Positions 53,652 through 61,877 of a stretch of 64,000 bases of DNA are shown one piece after another. The stretch lies in the NCBI RefSeq assembly GCF_945605565.1, contig NZ_OX216966.1, positions 2,906,001 to 2,970,000 of the forward strand. Direction: 5' to 3'. The first letter of the stretch is position 1, and every line of letters begins with the position of its first letter. Below the pieces are notes generated by a model. The model was not told the DNA's origin. It made no database searches and saw nothing but the letters and a program-made list of their open reading frames with translations. A program made the translations under genes and the position numbers. This DNA is from Paenibacillus dendritiformis. Lineage in GTDB: Bacteria > Bacillota > Bacilli > Paenibacillales > Paenibacillaceae.

Positions 53652-54518
53652 ATGGCATCTATCCGTATCGTCACGGATAGCACAGCGGATATTCCGCAGG
53701 AATTACGCGAACGCTACCGCATTGAGATGATTCCGCTCAAGGTGCATTTCGGGAACGATATGTACCAGGATGCGGTCACGATCAATGCAGAGCGGTTCTA
53801 TCAATTGCTTGTTGAAGCGAAGCGGCTGCCTACAACGTCCCAGCCTTCTCCTATCGAGTTCCTGGAGGTGTTCAAGCGGTTGAATGCCGAGCCGGACACG
53901 CAGATCATTTCGATTCATCTGTCGGCCGCATTCAGCGGAACGTATCAATCCGCAGTGCTCGCGAAGAACATGATGGAAGAAGAGGCCGACATTACGATTG
54001 TCGATTCGAAGTCGGCATCCTACGGATTCGGGCTCATCGTGGTGGAAGCCGCCAAGATGGCGGAGGCAGGCCGTACGAAAGAAGAAATTTTGGCCATGAT
54101 TGAACGTTATCAGCGGGAACGCAAGCTTTTTTTCTTGGTTGATACATTGGAATATTTGCAAAAGGGCGGCCGCATCGGCAAAGCAGCAGCTTTATTCGGC
54201 ACACTGCTCAATATTAAACCGATTCTCTCGATCGATGATGGGGGAGAAGTGTATGCGGTCGAAAAGGTGCGGGGACATAAGAAAGCGGTGGCCCGCATCC
54301 TGGAAATGCTGAAGCAGGAATTCGAGGGAAGACCGGTGCATACGGTCATGGGATATACGAGCAATCCGTCGGCAGCGGATGAATTGGCGGCAGCGATTCA
54401 GAATACATTGGACGTTCGATCCATGGACTACACGATCGTAGGCTCCGTCATCGGTACCCATGTCGGGACCGGCGTCGCTGCCGTCTTCATGTGGCCTGCG
54501 GACGAAGCATCGTCCTGA
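53652..54518 (+). CDS. DegV family fatty-acid-binding protein (FakB type)
   Basis: A 288-residue lipid-binding protein that presents acyl chains to FakA. It starts IRIVTDSTADIPQELRERY and has TTSQPSPIEFLE and IHLSAAFSGTYQSA, both near the acyl carboxylate site. FFLVDTLEYLQKGGRIG follows, all standard DegV marks. ATG 53652 is behind GAAGGAGGG, 16 bases after fakA, so the pair is cotranscribed. Bacteria often have several DegV paralogs with different chain preferences; this one's preference is unknown. Confidence 0.94.
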   Translation: MASIRIVTDSTADIPQELRERYRIEMIPLKVHFGNDMYQDAVTINAERFYQLLVEAKRLPTTSQPSPIEFLEVFKRLNAEPDTQIISIHLSAAFSGTYQSAVLAKNMMEEEADITIVDSKSASYGFGLIVVEAAKMAEAGRTKEEILAMIERYQRERKLFFLVDTLEYLQKGGRIGKAAALFGTLLNIKPILSIDDGGEVYAVEKVRGHKKAVARILEMLKQEFEGRPVHTVMGYTSNPSAADELAAAIQNTLDVRSMDYTIVGSVIGTHVGTGVAAVFMWPADEASS

Positions 54519-54540
54519 CAGGATACGGACGTTACCGGCC

Positions 54541-56589
54541 ATGATTCCATTGAGTCAATGTCCCGTAACCATGGTCAAAGGCGTGAGCGCGTTGAAACAA
54601 ACCGAGCTTCACGCCTTTGGCATTTTTACCGTTGCCGATTTGCTCGATTATTTCCCTTTCCGCTATGAAGATTTTCATCTCCGCCGCCTGAGCGAAGTGA
54701 AGGATGGCGATAAAGTTACGGTCGAAGGACGCATTATGAGCCAGCCCGTCCTGCAGCGGTACGGCCGCAAGTCCAGGCTGACCTGCCGCGTGCTGGTGGA
54801 GGAATGGCTGATTACGGCCACCTGGTTCAACCGCCCGTATCTGCGCGAGCAGTTGGAGCAGGGGCGGGATATTGTGCTGACCGGCAAGTGGGATCAGCGC
54901 CGGATGCAGCTGACGGTGTCGACGTCGGAATTCCCCGATAAAGGGACAAGCCGGATTGGCACGCTGCAGCCGGTCTACTCGGTCGGGGGCAAGATTACGC
55001 AGGCGTGGATGCGCAAGACGATTGCCCAGGCGCTGCAGCAGTTCGGCGAAGCGATGACAGAGCCGCTTCCGCCGGAGATGCTCCGGCGCTATCGGCTGAT
55101 ACCGCGCAAGCAAGCGGTGCGGGCGATGCATTTGCCGCAGGATGTCGAAGAAGGCAAGCAGGCGCGGCGGCGGCTCGTCTATGAAGAATTGCTGCTGTTC
55201 CAGTTGAAGCTGCATGCCTTCCGGGCGCTGACCCGCGAGCGCTCGGACGGTGTCGCATTCATGGTCGACAATGCGACGGTGCGCCAATTCACCCGCAGTC
55301 TGCCGTTCGAGCTGACGGACGGGCAGAAGCAGGCGATTACCGACATTTTGCATGATATGCGCCAGCCGTCCTGCATGAACCGGCTGCTGCAGGGCGATGT
55401 CGGATCAGGCAAGACGGTCGTTGCCGCGACCGCTTTGTATGCGGCTGTCCGGGCGGGGTACCAGGGGGCGTTGATGGTCCCGACGGAAATATTGGCGGAG
55501 CAGCATATGCGTTCGCTGTCGAAGCTGTTCGAGCCGCATGGCATTGAGGTCGGGCTGCTGACCGGCAGTCTGACCGAGCGGAAGCGCCGCGATGTGCTTG
55601 CGGCGCTGCAGATGGGCATGATCGACATCCTGGTCGGGACGCATGCGCTGATTCAGGAGGATGTCCAGTACCGGAAGCTCGGTCTCGTCATCACCGACGA
55701 GCAGCATCGCTTCGGGGTCAATCAGCGTAGCATTTTGCGCCGGAAGGGCTGGAATCCGGATGTGCTGACGATGACCGCAACCCCGATTCCGCGAACGCTG
55801 GCGATTACGGTCTTCGGCGACCTGGACGTGTCGTCGATTCGGGAACGTCCGGCGGGCCGCAAGCCGATCAAGACGTATTGGGTCAAGCACGACATGCTCG
55901 ATCGGGTGCTGGGCTTCATTCGCCGGGAAGCGGAGGCCGGGCATCAGGCTTATGTCATCTGTCCGTTGATTGAGGAATCGGACAAGCTGGACGTGCAGAA
56001 CGCCATCGACGTGCATGTGCAGATGCAGCAGGCCTTCCCTGATCTGCCTGTCGGGCTGCTGCACGGACGGATGACGCCGGCCGAGAAGGATGAGGCGATG
56101 CGTTCCTTCAGCGCCGGAGAGACGAAGGTGCTCGTCTCGACGACGGTCATCGAGGTCGGCGTGGACGTGCCGAATGCGACGCTCATGATCGTGATGGATG
56201 CGGAACGATTCGGGCTGTCGCAGCTTCATCAGCTGCGGGGCCGGGTTGGCCGGGGCGGGCATCAGTCGTATTGCGTGCTGATCGCCGATCCGAAGTCGGA
56301 GGTCGGCCAGGAGCGGATGCGCATCATGACCGAGACCGAGGACGGCTTCGAGCTGTCGCAGCGCGATCTGGAGCTGCGCGGTCCGGGGGATTTTTTCGGA
56401 ACGAAGCAGAGCGGATTGCCGGAGTTCAAGCTGGCGGATATGGCGAATGACTACGCGGTGCTGGAGCAGGCGCGCGATGATGCGGCCGCGCTGATCCGGT
56501 CGGAGACGTTCTGGACGTCGCCGGATTATGGCGGTCTGCGGGAGGTGCTGCAGCGCGAGCAGCTGCTCCAGGGCGAGCGGATGGATTAG
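54541..56589 (+). CDS. recG: ATP-dependent DNA helicase RecG
   Basis: Branch-migrating helicase for Holliday junctions and stalled forks. The 682-residue product has an N-terminal wedge (VKGVSALKQTELHAFGI, DLLDYFPFRYEDF) and Walker A LLQGDVGSGKTVVA near residue 283. It has a DEQH box (VITDEQHRFGVNQR near 384), TMTATPIPRTLAI and QLRGRVGRGGHQSYC. ATG 54541 gives the normal family length; the frame is open to 54460 inside degV. The upstream ribosome site is weak. In B. subtilis fapR and plsX follow, but here a spoVIF-like gene follows instead. Confidence 0.96.
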   Translation: MIPLSQCPVTMVKGVSALKQTELHAFGIFTVADLLDYFPFRYEDFHLRRLSEVKDGDKVTVEGRIMSQPVLQRYGRKSRLTCRVLVEEWLITATWFNRPYLREQLEQGRDIVLTGKWDQRRMQLTVSTSEFPDKGTSRIGTLQPVYSVGGKITQAWMRKTIAQALQQFGEAMTEPLPPEMLRRYRLIPRKQAVRAMHLPQDVEEGKQARRRLVYEELLLFQLKLHAFRALTRERSDGVAFMVDNATVRQFTRSLPFELTDGQKQAITDILHDMRQPSCMNRLLQGDVGSGKTVVAATALYAAVRAGYQGALMVPTEILAEQHMRSLSKLFEPHGIEVGLLTGSLTERKRRDVLAALQMGMIDILVGTHALIQEDVQYRKLGLVITDEQHRFGVNQRSILRRKGWNPDVLTMTATPIPRTLAITVFGDLDVSSIRERPAGRKPIKTYWVKHDMLDRVLGFIRREAEAGHQAYVICPLIEESDKLDVQNAIDVHVQMQQAFPDLPVGLLHGRMTPAEKDEAMRSFSAGETKVLVSTTVIEVGVDVPNATLMIVMDAERFGLSQLHQLRGRVGRGGHQSYCVLIADPKSEVGQERMRIMTETEDGFELSQRDLELRGPGDFFGTKQSGLPEFKLADMANDYAVLEQARDDAAALIRSETFWTSPDYGGLREVLQREQLLQGERMD

Positions 56590-56610
56590 CCCCGAGTCGT
56601 TCGCGGGCGG

Positions 56611-56640
56611 CCGGCCGGATGGCTTTCCGGCCGGTTGGGC
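56611..56640 (+). terminator. Hairpin after recG
   Basis: CCGGCCGGA/TCCGGCCGG perfect stem with a 6-base loop, followed by TTGGGC without a real T run. Terminator-like only. Confidence 0.4.
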
Positions 56641-56751
56641 AATTCGGGCGGATAGCAGACAAGCGTTCGGACATATATTGGAACAGAGTGCCATTCGAGC
56701 TCGCTCCGATGAGCTCTGGCCAACTTGTGTTCCGGAGGTGTGCCGACGAAG

Positions 56752-57039
56752 ATGAGCTATACGAAATACGGAATCAGCCCGCAGCTCGTTGAACGAATTA
56801 AACTGAAGATGAAGCAGCCCGCCATGAAGGAGCGGGTCAAGCAGATTGTGGACGGCGTGACGAAGGCGGATCTTCAGAACCGCCAGACGGTCCGCCGGCT
56901 GCTGCGCAAAGTAACGAGTGCGCTGAACGAGTCCATCAGCGCCCAGCAGGAGGAAGCGATCGTGCAGTTCGTGCTGGCGCAGAAGATTGACCCGAACAAT
57001 ACGTTCCATCTCCTGAAGCTGTGGGGGATGTTCCGCTAA
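56752..57039 (+). CDS. Stage VI sporulation protein F-like
   Basis: A 95-residue, basic, helical protein. The middle segment IVDGVTKADLQNRQTVRRLL followed by RKVTSALNESISAQQEEAIV fits the SpoVIF/YjcC family, needed for assembly of a resistant spore coat in B. subtilis. Its N-terminus (MSYTKYGISPQLVERIKLKM) is less conserved. ATG 56752 is used, with GGAGGTG about 11 bases upstream. It is the last core gene before the AT-rich biosynthetic region. Confidence 0.75.
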   Translation: MSYTKYGISPQLVERIKLKMKQPAMKERVKQIVDGVTKADLQNRQTVRRLLRKVTSALNESISAQQEEAIVQFVLAQKIDPNNTFHLLKLWGMFR

Positions 57040-57059
57040 GGGAAGAGGCTGTCGCGTCA

Positions 57060-57103
57060 AGGGGCTGTCCCATAAGTAGTTTGAGCTACTGTGAGACAGC
57101 CCC
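57060..57103. repeat. Long imperfect hairpin GGGGCTGTC...GACAGCCCC
   Basis: A 9-bp perfect outer stem and a 5-bp inner stem (AGTAG/CTACT) right after the spoVIF-like gene. There is no T run, so it is more likely a mobile-element remnant than a terminator. Confidence 0.45.
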
Positions 57104-57908
57104 AACCTGCTTCTAACCGCTCGACTTGCCGAAAAAACTGCGAACATACAGTTTTTCATTCTGACGTCTACTCCGTTATCGACATTCCTGCAAAACGGCA
57201 GGAATTTCCGCCATGCCTGTGGGTTGAAAGCAAAAATCCGCGAAAAGGATGTACTTTTGCAGGAATATCATCAGATAGGGCTGATATAGCGTAAATTCCT
57301 GCACCAATGCAGGATTGGCTGCCTCAACCATCTTCGACCGCTCATCCCGCTGATCTTCCTGCCTCTACCTCCTCTGTTGTCCCGTCTTGCCTGCGTCAAT
57401 TCAATGCCTATGGGGCAGTCCCTTCTGACATGTCACGCAATAGGAATAGGATGATATAAAACATTATTTCTATAAATCAGTTCTACAGAATATCTTTATT
57501 AAATATTACTTTAATAGCCATAGCTTCTCCAGATTAGAAAATGCCCGTGAAACTTGGGAACGCGTGAAAGGATGCAGCTCTATCTCAGCATGACACGCGG
57601 ATGTAATGCAAGCTCTCCAGGAGAGTATATTTTGTTCTGCTTTACTCCTTCATTTTTAAGCACATCATGGAATTTACCTCAACCTGCTTCATTATGATTT
57701 TCTTCGCATACGATGCTTCTGCTCCATTCATCTTCATCAGTTTTCATCACTTCACACATTGTTGTCTACATGGAATAACGATGACATGTGAATACTGTAT
57801 TTCCCGCCTGATGCTCAGACCATGTCGGCTCTGCTGACGCAAGGAAAAATCGTGAGGGTTCATGCATGCCGTGAGATTTAATAAGCAATTATGGAATACT
57901 AACGCTTG

Positions 57909-57955
57909 TTACGAAATAAACCTACAATACTGATGTGATTAATTCGTAATAAACC
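57909..57955. promoter_or_regulatory. Candidate operator upstream of the biosynthetic genes
   Basis: TTACGAA (57909-57915) and TTCGTAA (57943-57949) are exact inverted repeats with centres 34 bases apart. Each is extended as a direct repeat, TACGAAATAAACC (57910-57922) and TTCGTAATAAACC (57943-57955), with two mismatches in 13. It ends 17 bases before the first cluster gene, a natural place for a regulator to bind. Inference only. Confidence 0.35.
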
Positions 57956-57971
57956 GTGTTAGGGGATGAAT

Positions 57972-58886
57972 ATGGACAATAAACATTGTTATTATTATGT
58001 CATTTCAGAGTTATGCCAATTGCGTAATGTCGCTTTGGAACAAGTGGATATCTTTCATTTGCTCGGTGGGCATACGTTTACGGTAAGCAAGGAAAGGAAC
58101 GAACCTTTCCCGCTTCTGAATATAAAGGGCAGTGTTATCGATGATGAACATTTCCGCATATGTACCGGATTATCCATAGAAAAAAAGCTCTTTAGCAATC
58201 ATGAGGAAGCGCTAAACGTTGTTATGAAAAGGATGGGCGAAAATGATCTGCAAACGGTATGCACCAATTGTTTTTTCTTGCCTTATGATGCTGTAAATTA
58301 CAAAAAAAATATTGGTACCCATTTCATAATTTTAAGATCCTATGATTCAGCAAGTGACCAGTTTACGTTAAGCGACCACAAATATGAGCACGCTGCTTTG
58401 AGCAGGGAAGATTTGAAGCTCGCCATGGATAATGTAAAGGAGTATAAAAATTGTTTGCTTGATTTACATTTTGAAGCGGAGTACAGCTTTCAGCAGATTA
58501 AAGACTCAATTCGAGAGGTAATCAAGGCAAATGCGGATAGAATTTTATCAACGCTTCAGCATCAATTCAATGTTCTGAAAATGGAAATAGAGAATATAAA
58601 TTCCTTAGATTCTTTTTACCGCTCTTTTTCATATTTTGAGTTGCTGAAGTCAATTAAAAATCCGAATGGACCGATTATCTCAAAGCATTACTTAGTAAGA
58701 AGTCTGCCTGGCAATAAGCCAAATCTGCAAAACATAATTTCCGACTGCATTCAATTATGGGAGAGATTTTCTGTTGATATCTATAAAAATTATACCAATG
58801 ATTCGCCTCTTCCATTGGATGCTCAACTAGATAATCTGTTGAAACGAGAAATGGATATAAATAAACAACTAGTCGATTTTACATAG
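57972..58886 (+). CDS. BtrH-like protein (butirosin BtrH N-terminal domain type)
   Basis: A 304-residue soluble protein. Near its start it has HCYYYVISELCQLRN and DIFHLLGGHTFTVS, and near residue 115 GTHFIILRSYDSASDQFTLSD. The HC pair followed by LRN and a later His in a beta-strand segment is the pattern I associate with the BtrH_N family. BtrH transfers an acyl group from a carrier protein to an amine in butirosin synthesis, and the fold is Cys-protease-like. The second half (about 170-300) is helical and unrecognised. ATG 57972 lies six bases after AGGGG. It heads the AT-rich cluster and is codirectional with it. It may transfer an acyl group from the cluster's carrier protein or process the small peptides. 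Not certain. Confidence 0.55.
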   Translation: MDNKHCYYYVISELCQLRNVALEQVDIFHLLGGHTFTVSKERNEPFPLLNIKGSVIDDEHFRICTGLSIEKKLFSNHEEALNVVMKRMGENDLQTVCTNCFFLPYDAVNYKKNIGTHFIILRSYDSASDQFTLSDHKYEHAALSREDLKLAMDNVKEYKNCLLDLHFEAEYSFQQIKDSIREVIKANADRILSTLQHQFNVLKMEIENINSLDSFYRSFSYFELLKSIKNPNGPIISKHYLVRSLPGNKPNLQNIISDCIQLWERFSVDIYKNYTNDSPLPLDAQLDNLLKREMDINKQLVDFT

Positions 58887-58967
58887 AGGATAGACTTTCC
58901 GTGCCGGTATTCATTGTTCTTTTTTGTGTGTGTACTAATGAGTTGACTGAAAAGGAGGTGCCGCACA

Positions 58968-59021
58968 ATGAAACAACTTAAAGTGTATAAGCTTGGGGTT
59001 ATTGATGAAGTAAAACAATAA
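58968..59021 (+). CDS. 17-residue peptide, candidate RiPP precursor A1
   Basis: A 17-codon frame reading MKQLKVYKLGVIDEVKQ, with a perfect AAAGGAGGTG site seven bases before ATG 58968. It matches the neighbouring 19-residue peptide in the first ten positions (MK[QK]L[KE]V[YV][KR][LI]G). The pair also shares the upstream GGAGGTGC-N6-ATGAA at DNA level, so it is a duplicated translated unit and not noise. A PqqD-like protein encoded 215 bases further on suggests a leader-peptide recognition system. The short length resembles PqqA-type precursors. No modifying enzyme of RiPP type is visible in the window, so the role remains a hypothesis. Confidence 0.6.
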   Translation: MKQLKVYKLGVIDEVKQ

Positions 59022-59089
59022 GTACTTACGAGGGGCATAAATACACTCTTCTTGATAGGCTGAATCCCTAATTGAGGAGGTGCATAACA

Positions 59090-59149
59090 ATGAAGAAGCT
59101 GGAAGTGGTAAGAATCGGGACCCTTGGCGCTTCAAAACGCCCTACTTAA
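59090..59149 (+). CDS. 19-residue peptide, candidate RiPP precursor A2
   Basis: A 19-codon frame reading MKKLEVVRIGTLGASKRPT with GAGGAGGTG upstream of ATG 59090. The N-terminal half is conserved with the 17-residue peptide, while the C-terminal part differs completely (TLGASKRPT against VIDEVKQ). This is what one expects of a shared leader with a variable core. There is no signal peptide and no Cys. It lies between the BtrH-like gene and the PqqD-like gene on the same strand. Confidence 0.6.
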   Translation: MKKLEVVRIGTLGASKRPT

Positions 59150-59235
59150 GATTTGCTAGCTTAGTTTATAGTTAAAGCGTTAAAACCATTAGTACACACT
59201 CTAAACAGAATAATTTATAGATAGGTGGTATTTTG

Positions 59236-59484
59236 TTGTACACATTGAATCCAAAAATGGCCGTTGAAAATTTCAAAAGCGGAAAGCTATTTACGGATGT
59301 TGTGACTCGCGAATCCTTTTTTATGGAGGATGAAATCTATCATATCATCCAACCCGCATCGGAGAGGTATGTTACGATTCATGAGCTCTATAATGAGAGT
59401 TACCCGTTTGAAGAATTTGAAGCTTTTATTGAAGAGCTATTGCTTCATGGCATTTTAATTAACGATTCCGCACCTGTTGAGTAA
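59236..59484 (+). CDS. PqqD-like RiPP recognition element protein
   Basis: An 82-residue protein with the winged-helix pattern of PqqD/RRE domains. LNPKMAVENFKSGKLFTDVV forms the beta hairpin, SFFMEDEIYHIIQPAS is followed by a turn, RYVTIHELYNES is the recognition helix, and EEFEAFIEELLLHGILIND closes the domain. Such domains bind leader peptides and deliver them to modifying enzymes. The start is TTG 59236 (or TTG 59233), seven or four bases from AGGTGG. It follows two tiny peptide genes, the order seen in several RiPP clusters. The family call is by pattern; stand-alone PqqD-like proteins also occur in non-RiPP contexts. Confidence 0.65.
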   Translation: MYTLNPKMAVENFKSGKLFTDVVTRESFFMEDEIYHIIQPASERYVTIHELYNESYPFEEFEAFIEELLLHGILINDSAPVE

Positions 59485-59542
59485 TGAGATAGAAAGCTTG
59501 CAGTTATTGACGGCTCGTATTTCAACTGATGGAGGATAAACT

Positions 59543-60391
59543 GTGAAAAAAATAGGCGTTATTGGCGCTGGCGTTATGGGTAAAGGCGTTGCCCAGGCCT
59601 TCGCCCAGTCAGGCTATCCGGTCGTACTCATCGATATATGCGAGAATCTATTGTTGACAGCAAGCGAGGAAATATACAACAACGTCAGGTTTCAGGGATT
59701 ATTCCGAAGAGGTGAAGCCGTGGCAGATCCTGACGCCGTACTGTCGAGAATACGATTATCTACGGATTATGAGTTGCTTGCCGATGTGGATTATGTCGTC
59801 GAGAACGTAACGGAAAGATGGGAGACCAAGAAGGAAGTGTATCAAAAGCTGGACCGTATCTGTCCGGATGATGTTGTCATCCTGGTTAATACTTCATGTA
59901 TCTCGATTACGAAAATCGCAGCATTAACGAAACGGCCATCCCGAATAGCGGGAGCTCATTTTATGAATCCAGTGCCTATGAAGCCGGCGGTTGAGGTCAT
60001 CCGCGGATATCATACAGCGGACTCGACGATAGAGGAGATTAAGGACCTGCTCTTATCCATTGGTAAAGAAACGATCGTAGTGAATGATTACCCAGGCTTT
60101 GTATCCAACCGAATTTCTCATTTATTTATGAATGAAGCGGCCTTTGTCGTTCAGGACCAGGTGGCTTCCCCTCAGGAAGTGGACGAAATTTTCAAGAAAT
60201 GTTACTCCCATACTATGGGCCCCTTGGAAACGGCTGATTTGATAGGCTTAGATACCGTGGTGCAATCATTGGATGTGCTATATGAAAGTTATCAAGATTC
60301 TAAATTTCGCTGCTGCCCCCTGCTGCGGAAAATGGTCGAGGCCGGCTTGTGCGGCAGAAAGTCGGGACAAGGATTTTATACATATGAATAA
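59543..60391 (+). CDS. 3-hydroxyacyl-CoA dehydrogenase family protein (FkbK type)
   Basis: NAD-dependent dehydrogenase expected to oxidise the glyceryl-ACP hydroxyl in the route to hydroxymalonyl- or methoxymalonyl-ACP. The 282-residue product has GAGVMGKGVAQAFAQSG (Rossmann GxGxxG) at residues 7-23, VENVTERWETKKEVY near 90, GAHFMNPVPMKPAVEVIRG near 140 and a C-terminal domain with PGFVSNRISHLFMNEA. It is the normal size of a stand-alone 3-hydroxybutyryl-CoA dehydrogenase, so fatty-acid use is an alternative. Context with an ACP, an acyl-CoA dehydrogenase and an FkbH-like enzyme favours extender-unit synthesis. GTG 59543 follows GGAGGAT. Confidence 0.85.
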   Translation: MKKIGVIGAGVMGKGVAQAFAQSGYPVVLIDICENLLLTASEEIYNNVRFQGLFRRGEAVADPDAVLSRIRLSTDYELLADVDYVVENVTERWETKKEVYQKLDRICPDDVVILVNTSCISITKIAALTKRPSRIAGAHFMNPVPMKPAVEVIRGYHTADSTIEEIKDLLLSIGKETIVVNDYPGFVSNRISHLFMNEAAFVVQDQVASPQEVDEIFKKCYSHTMGPLETADLIGLDTVVQSLDVLYESYQDSKFRCCPLLRKMVEAGLCGRKSGQGFYTYE

Positions 60392-60445
60392 AGCTCGGTG
60401 CAGGCGAATGGCCAAATTGGATGGTAGATAAGAAAGGAGATAGTT

Positions 60446-60697
60446 ATGGAAGCGGCAAAGGTAAAAATCAAGCAATTTCTGAGCAAGTTTTTCAGAAAGC
60501 ATGAATTACAGGATGATGACGATATCTTTTCATTGGGATTTGTCAACTCTTTGTTTGCGATGCAATTGGTCATGTTCCTCGAAAAAGAATTTCATATCCG
60601 GGTTGATAATAAAGATCTGGACATCAACAATTTCAGGTCAATCAATAAAATAGTTGAACTGATTGAGAGAAAAGCCGGGGTTGTTAATAATCTGTAA
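60446..60697 (+). CDS. Acyl carrier protein (FkbJ type)
   Basis: An 83-residue carrier protein with the phosphopantetheine site at Ser35 in LGFVNSLFAMQLV, plus helix 3 around DINNFRSINKIVELI. The GxVNSL motif resembles stand-alone ACPs of hydroxymalonyl pathways more than fatty-acid ACPs (which have DSLD). It lies 54 bases after the dehydrogenase and 11 before the acyl-CoA dehydrogenase. ATG 60446 is behind AAAGGAGAT. It would carry the glycerate-derived unit. Confidence 0.9.
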   Translation: MEAAKVKIKQFLSKFFRKHELQDDDDIFSLGFVNSLFAMQLVMFLEKEFHIRVDNKDLDINNFRSINKIVELIERKAGVVNNL

Positions 60698-60708
60698 AGT
60701 AGGTATGT

Positions 60709-61845
60709 ATGATGAAAATGGAATTGACGAAGGAACAGCTCAACTGGCAAACGGACTTCAGGGAATTCGTAGATGATGTCGTGACACCCTATTCTGAAAA
60801 GAACGACAGAGAAGAGCGCCTTGATCCCGAATTAATCGAGCGATTGAAGGAGAAGGGTTACCTAGGCTCCATGCTGCCGCAGGAGTATGGCGGAATGGGA
60901 CTGGACTGGGTTACCATTGGCATCCTGAATGAAGAAATTGGGCGCGGATGCTCTTCCTTGCGAAGCTTGCTGACCGTACATGGAATGGTGGCACTGGCTC
61001 TTCTTCGCTGGGGAAGTGATGAACAGAGAAGTCAATGGCTGCCGAAAATGGCCGCCGGTGAAATGATCGGCGCTTTTGCGCTCACCGAGCCAGGGGTGGG
61101 CAGTGATGCCAAGAATGTGCAGTCGGTGGCGGTTGCATCCGACCATAGTTATGTACTCAATGGACATAAAAAATGGATCACGATGGGACAGATAGCGGAT
61201 ATTTATTTGGTATTTGCGCAGTGCGAAGGCAAGCCAACGGCTTTTCTGGTCGAACGCAACACTCCTGGCTTTACCACAACTCCTATAACCGGCATGTTGG
61301 GCGCCAGAGCTTCGATGCTGGCGGAACTGCATCTGGCCGATTGTGTAATCCCGCAGGAAAACCTGGTTGGCAGCGTCGGGACGGGATTATCACATGTGGC
61401 CTTGCATTGTCTCGACTACGGCAGATATACGGTAGCCTGTGGATGTGTGGGCTTGGGGCAGGCTTGCTTGGAGCAGTCGGTTCACTATTCAAGAAAAAGA
61501 AGGCAATTCGGCAAGGCATTACGGGAGAACCAGCTGATCCAGAAGATGATAACGGAAATGACCGTAAATGTGAAGGCTGCAAGGCTGTTGTGTTATCATT
61601 CGGGGTATTTGAAGGATGTCATGGATCCCGATTCGATAATGGAGACATGGACGGCCAAATATTTTGCGTCCAAAATGGTTAATCAGGTCGCTAGCGATGC
61701 TGTGCAAATCCATGGAGCGAATGGATGCAGCCGTGATTATCCGGTGGAAAGGTATTTGCGGGATGCCCGAATTAATGAAATTATTGAAGGAACCTCACAG
61801 ATGCATGAGATGCTGATCGCGCTTCACACGATTAGAAATATATAG
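60709..61845 (+). CDS. Acyl-CoA dehydrogenase family protein (FkbI type)
   Basis: FAD-dependent dehydrogenase expected to take the aldehyde or hydroxyl stage of the ACP-bound glyceryl unit to the malonyl level. The 378-residue product shows LPQEYGGMGLDWVTIGILNEE near residue 52 and FALTEPGVGSDAKNVQS near 123. It also has HKKWITMGQIADIYLVFA and IIEGTSQMHEML near 360, the last bearing the usual catalytic Glu position. It starts at ATG 60709, almost touching the ACP gene. FkbI and ZmaI-like enzymes have this architecture. Confidence 0.88.
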   Translation: MMKMELTKEQLNWQTDFREFVDDVVTPYSEKNDREERLDPELIERLKEKGYLGSMLPQEYGGMGLDWVTIGILNEEIGRGCSSLRSLLTVHGMVALALLRWGSDEQRSQWLPKMAAGEMIGAFALTEPGVGSDAKNVQSVAVASDHSYVLNGHKKWITMGQIADIYLVFAQCEGKPTAFLVERNTPGFTTTPITGMLGARASMLAELHLADCVIPQENLVGSVGTGLSHVALHCLDYGRYTVACGCVGLGQACLEQSVHYSRKRRQFGKALRENQLIQKMITEMTVNVKAARLLCYHSGYLKDVMDPDSIMETWTAKYFASKMVNQVASDAVQIHGANGCSRDYPVERYLRDARINEIIEGTSQMHEMLIALHTIRNI

Positions 61846-61877
61846 CCGTTATTATAGCTGGGTTGGAGGAATTATGT

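Larger units (their letters stand above)
57040..57971. other. Boundary intergenic region before the biosynthetic cluster
   Basis: About 930 bases. A long hairpin lies at 57060-57103 (GGGGCTGTC/GACAGCCCC with inner AGTAG/CTACT), of the kind seen at ends of mobile sequences. Three copies of the interspersed repeat follow (near 57186, 57247 and 57293). From about 57420 the base composition falls sharply. A possible operator lies at 57909-57955. No convincing gene; a 23-codon frame at 57862 has poor spacing to its ribosome site. Confidence 0.5.

Noticed and set aside
57862..57933. A 23-codon frame (MHAVRFNKQLWNTNACYEIN...) before the BtrH-like gene
   Set aside because: Its GAGGG site is only three bases from the start, and the frame overlaps the candidate operator; it has no similarity to the two mini-peptides.
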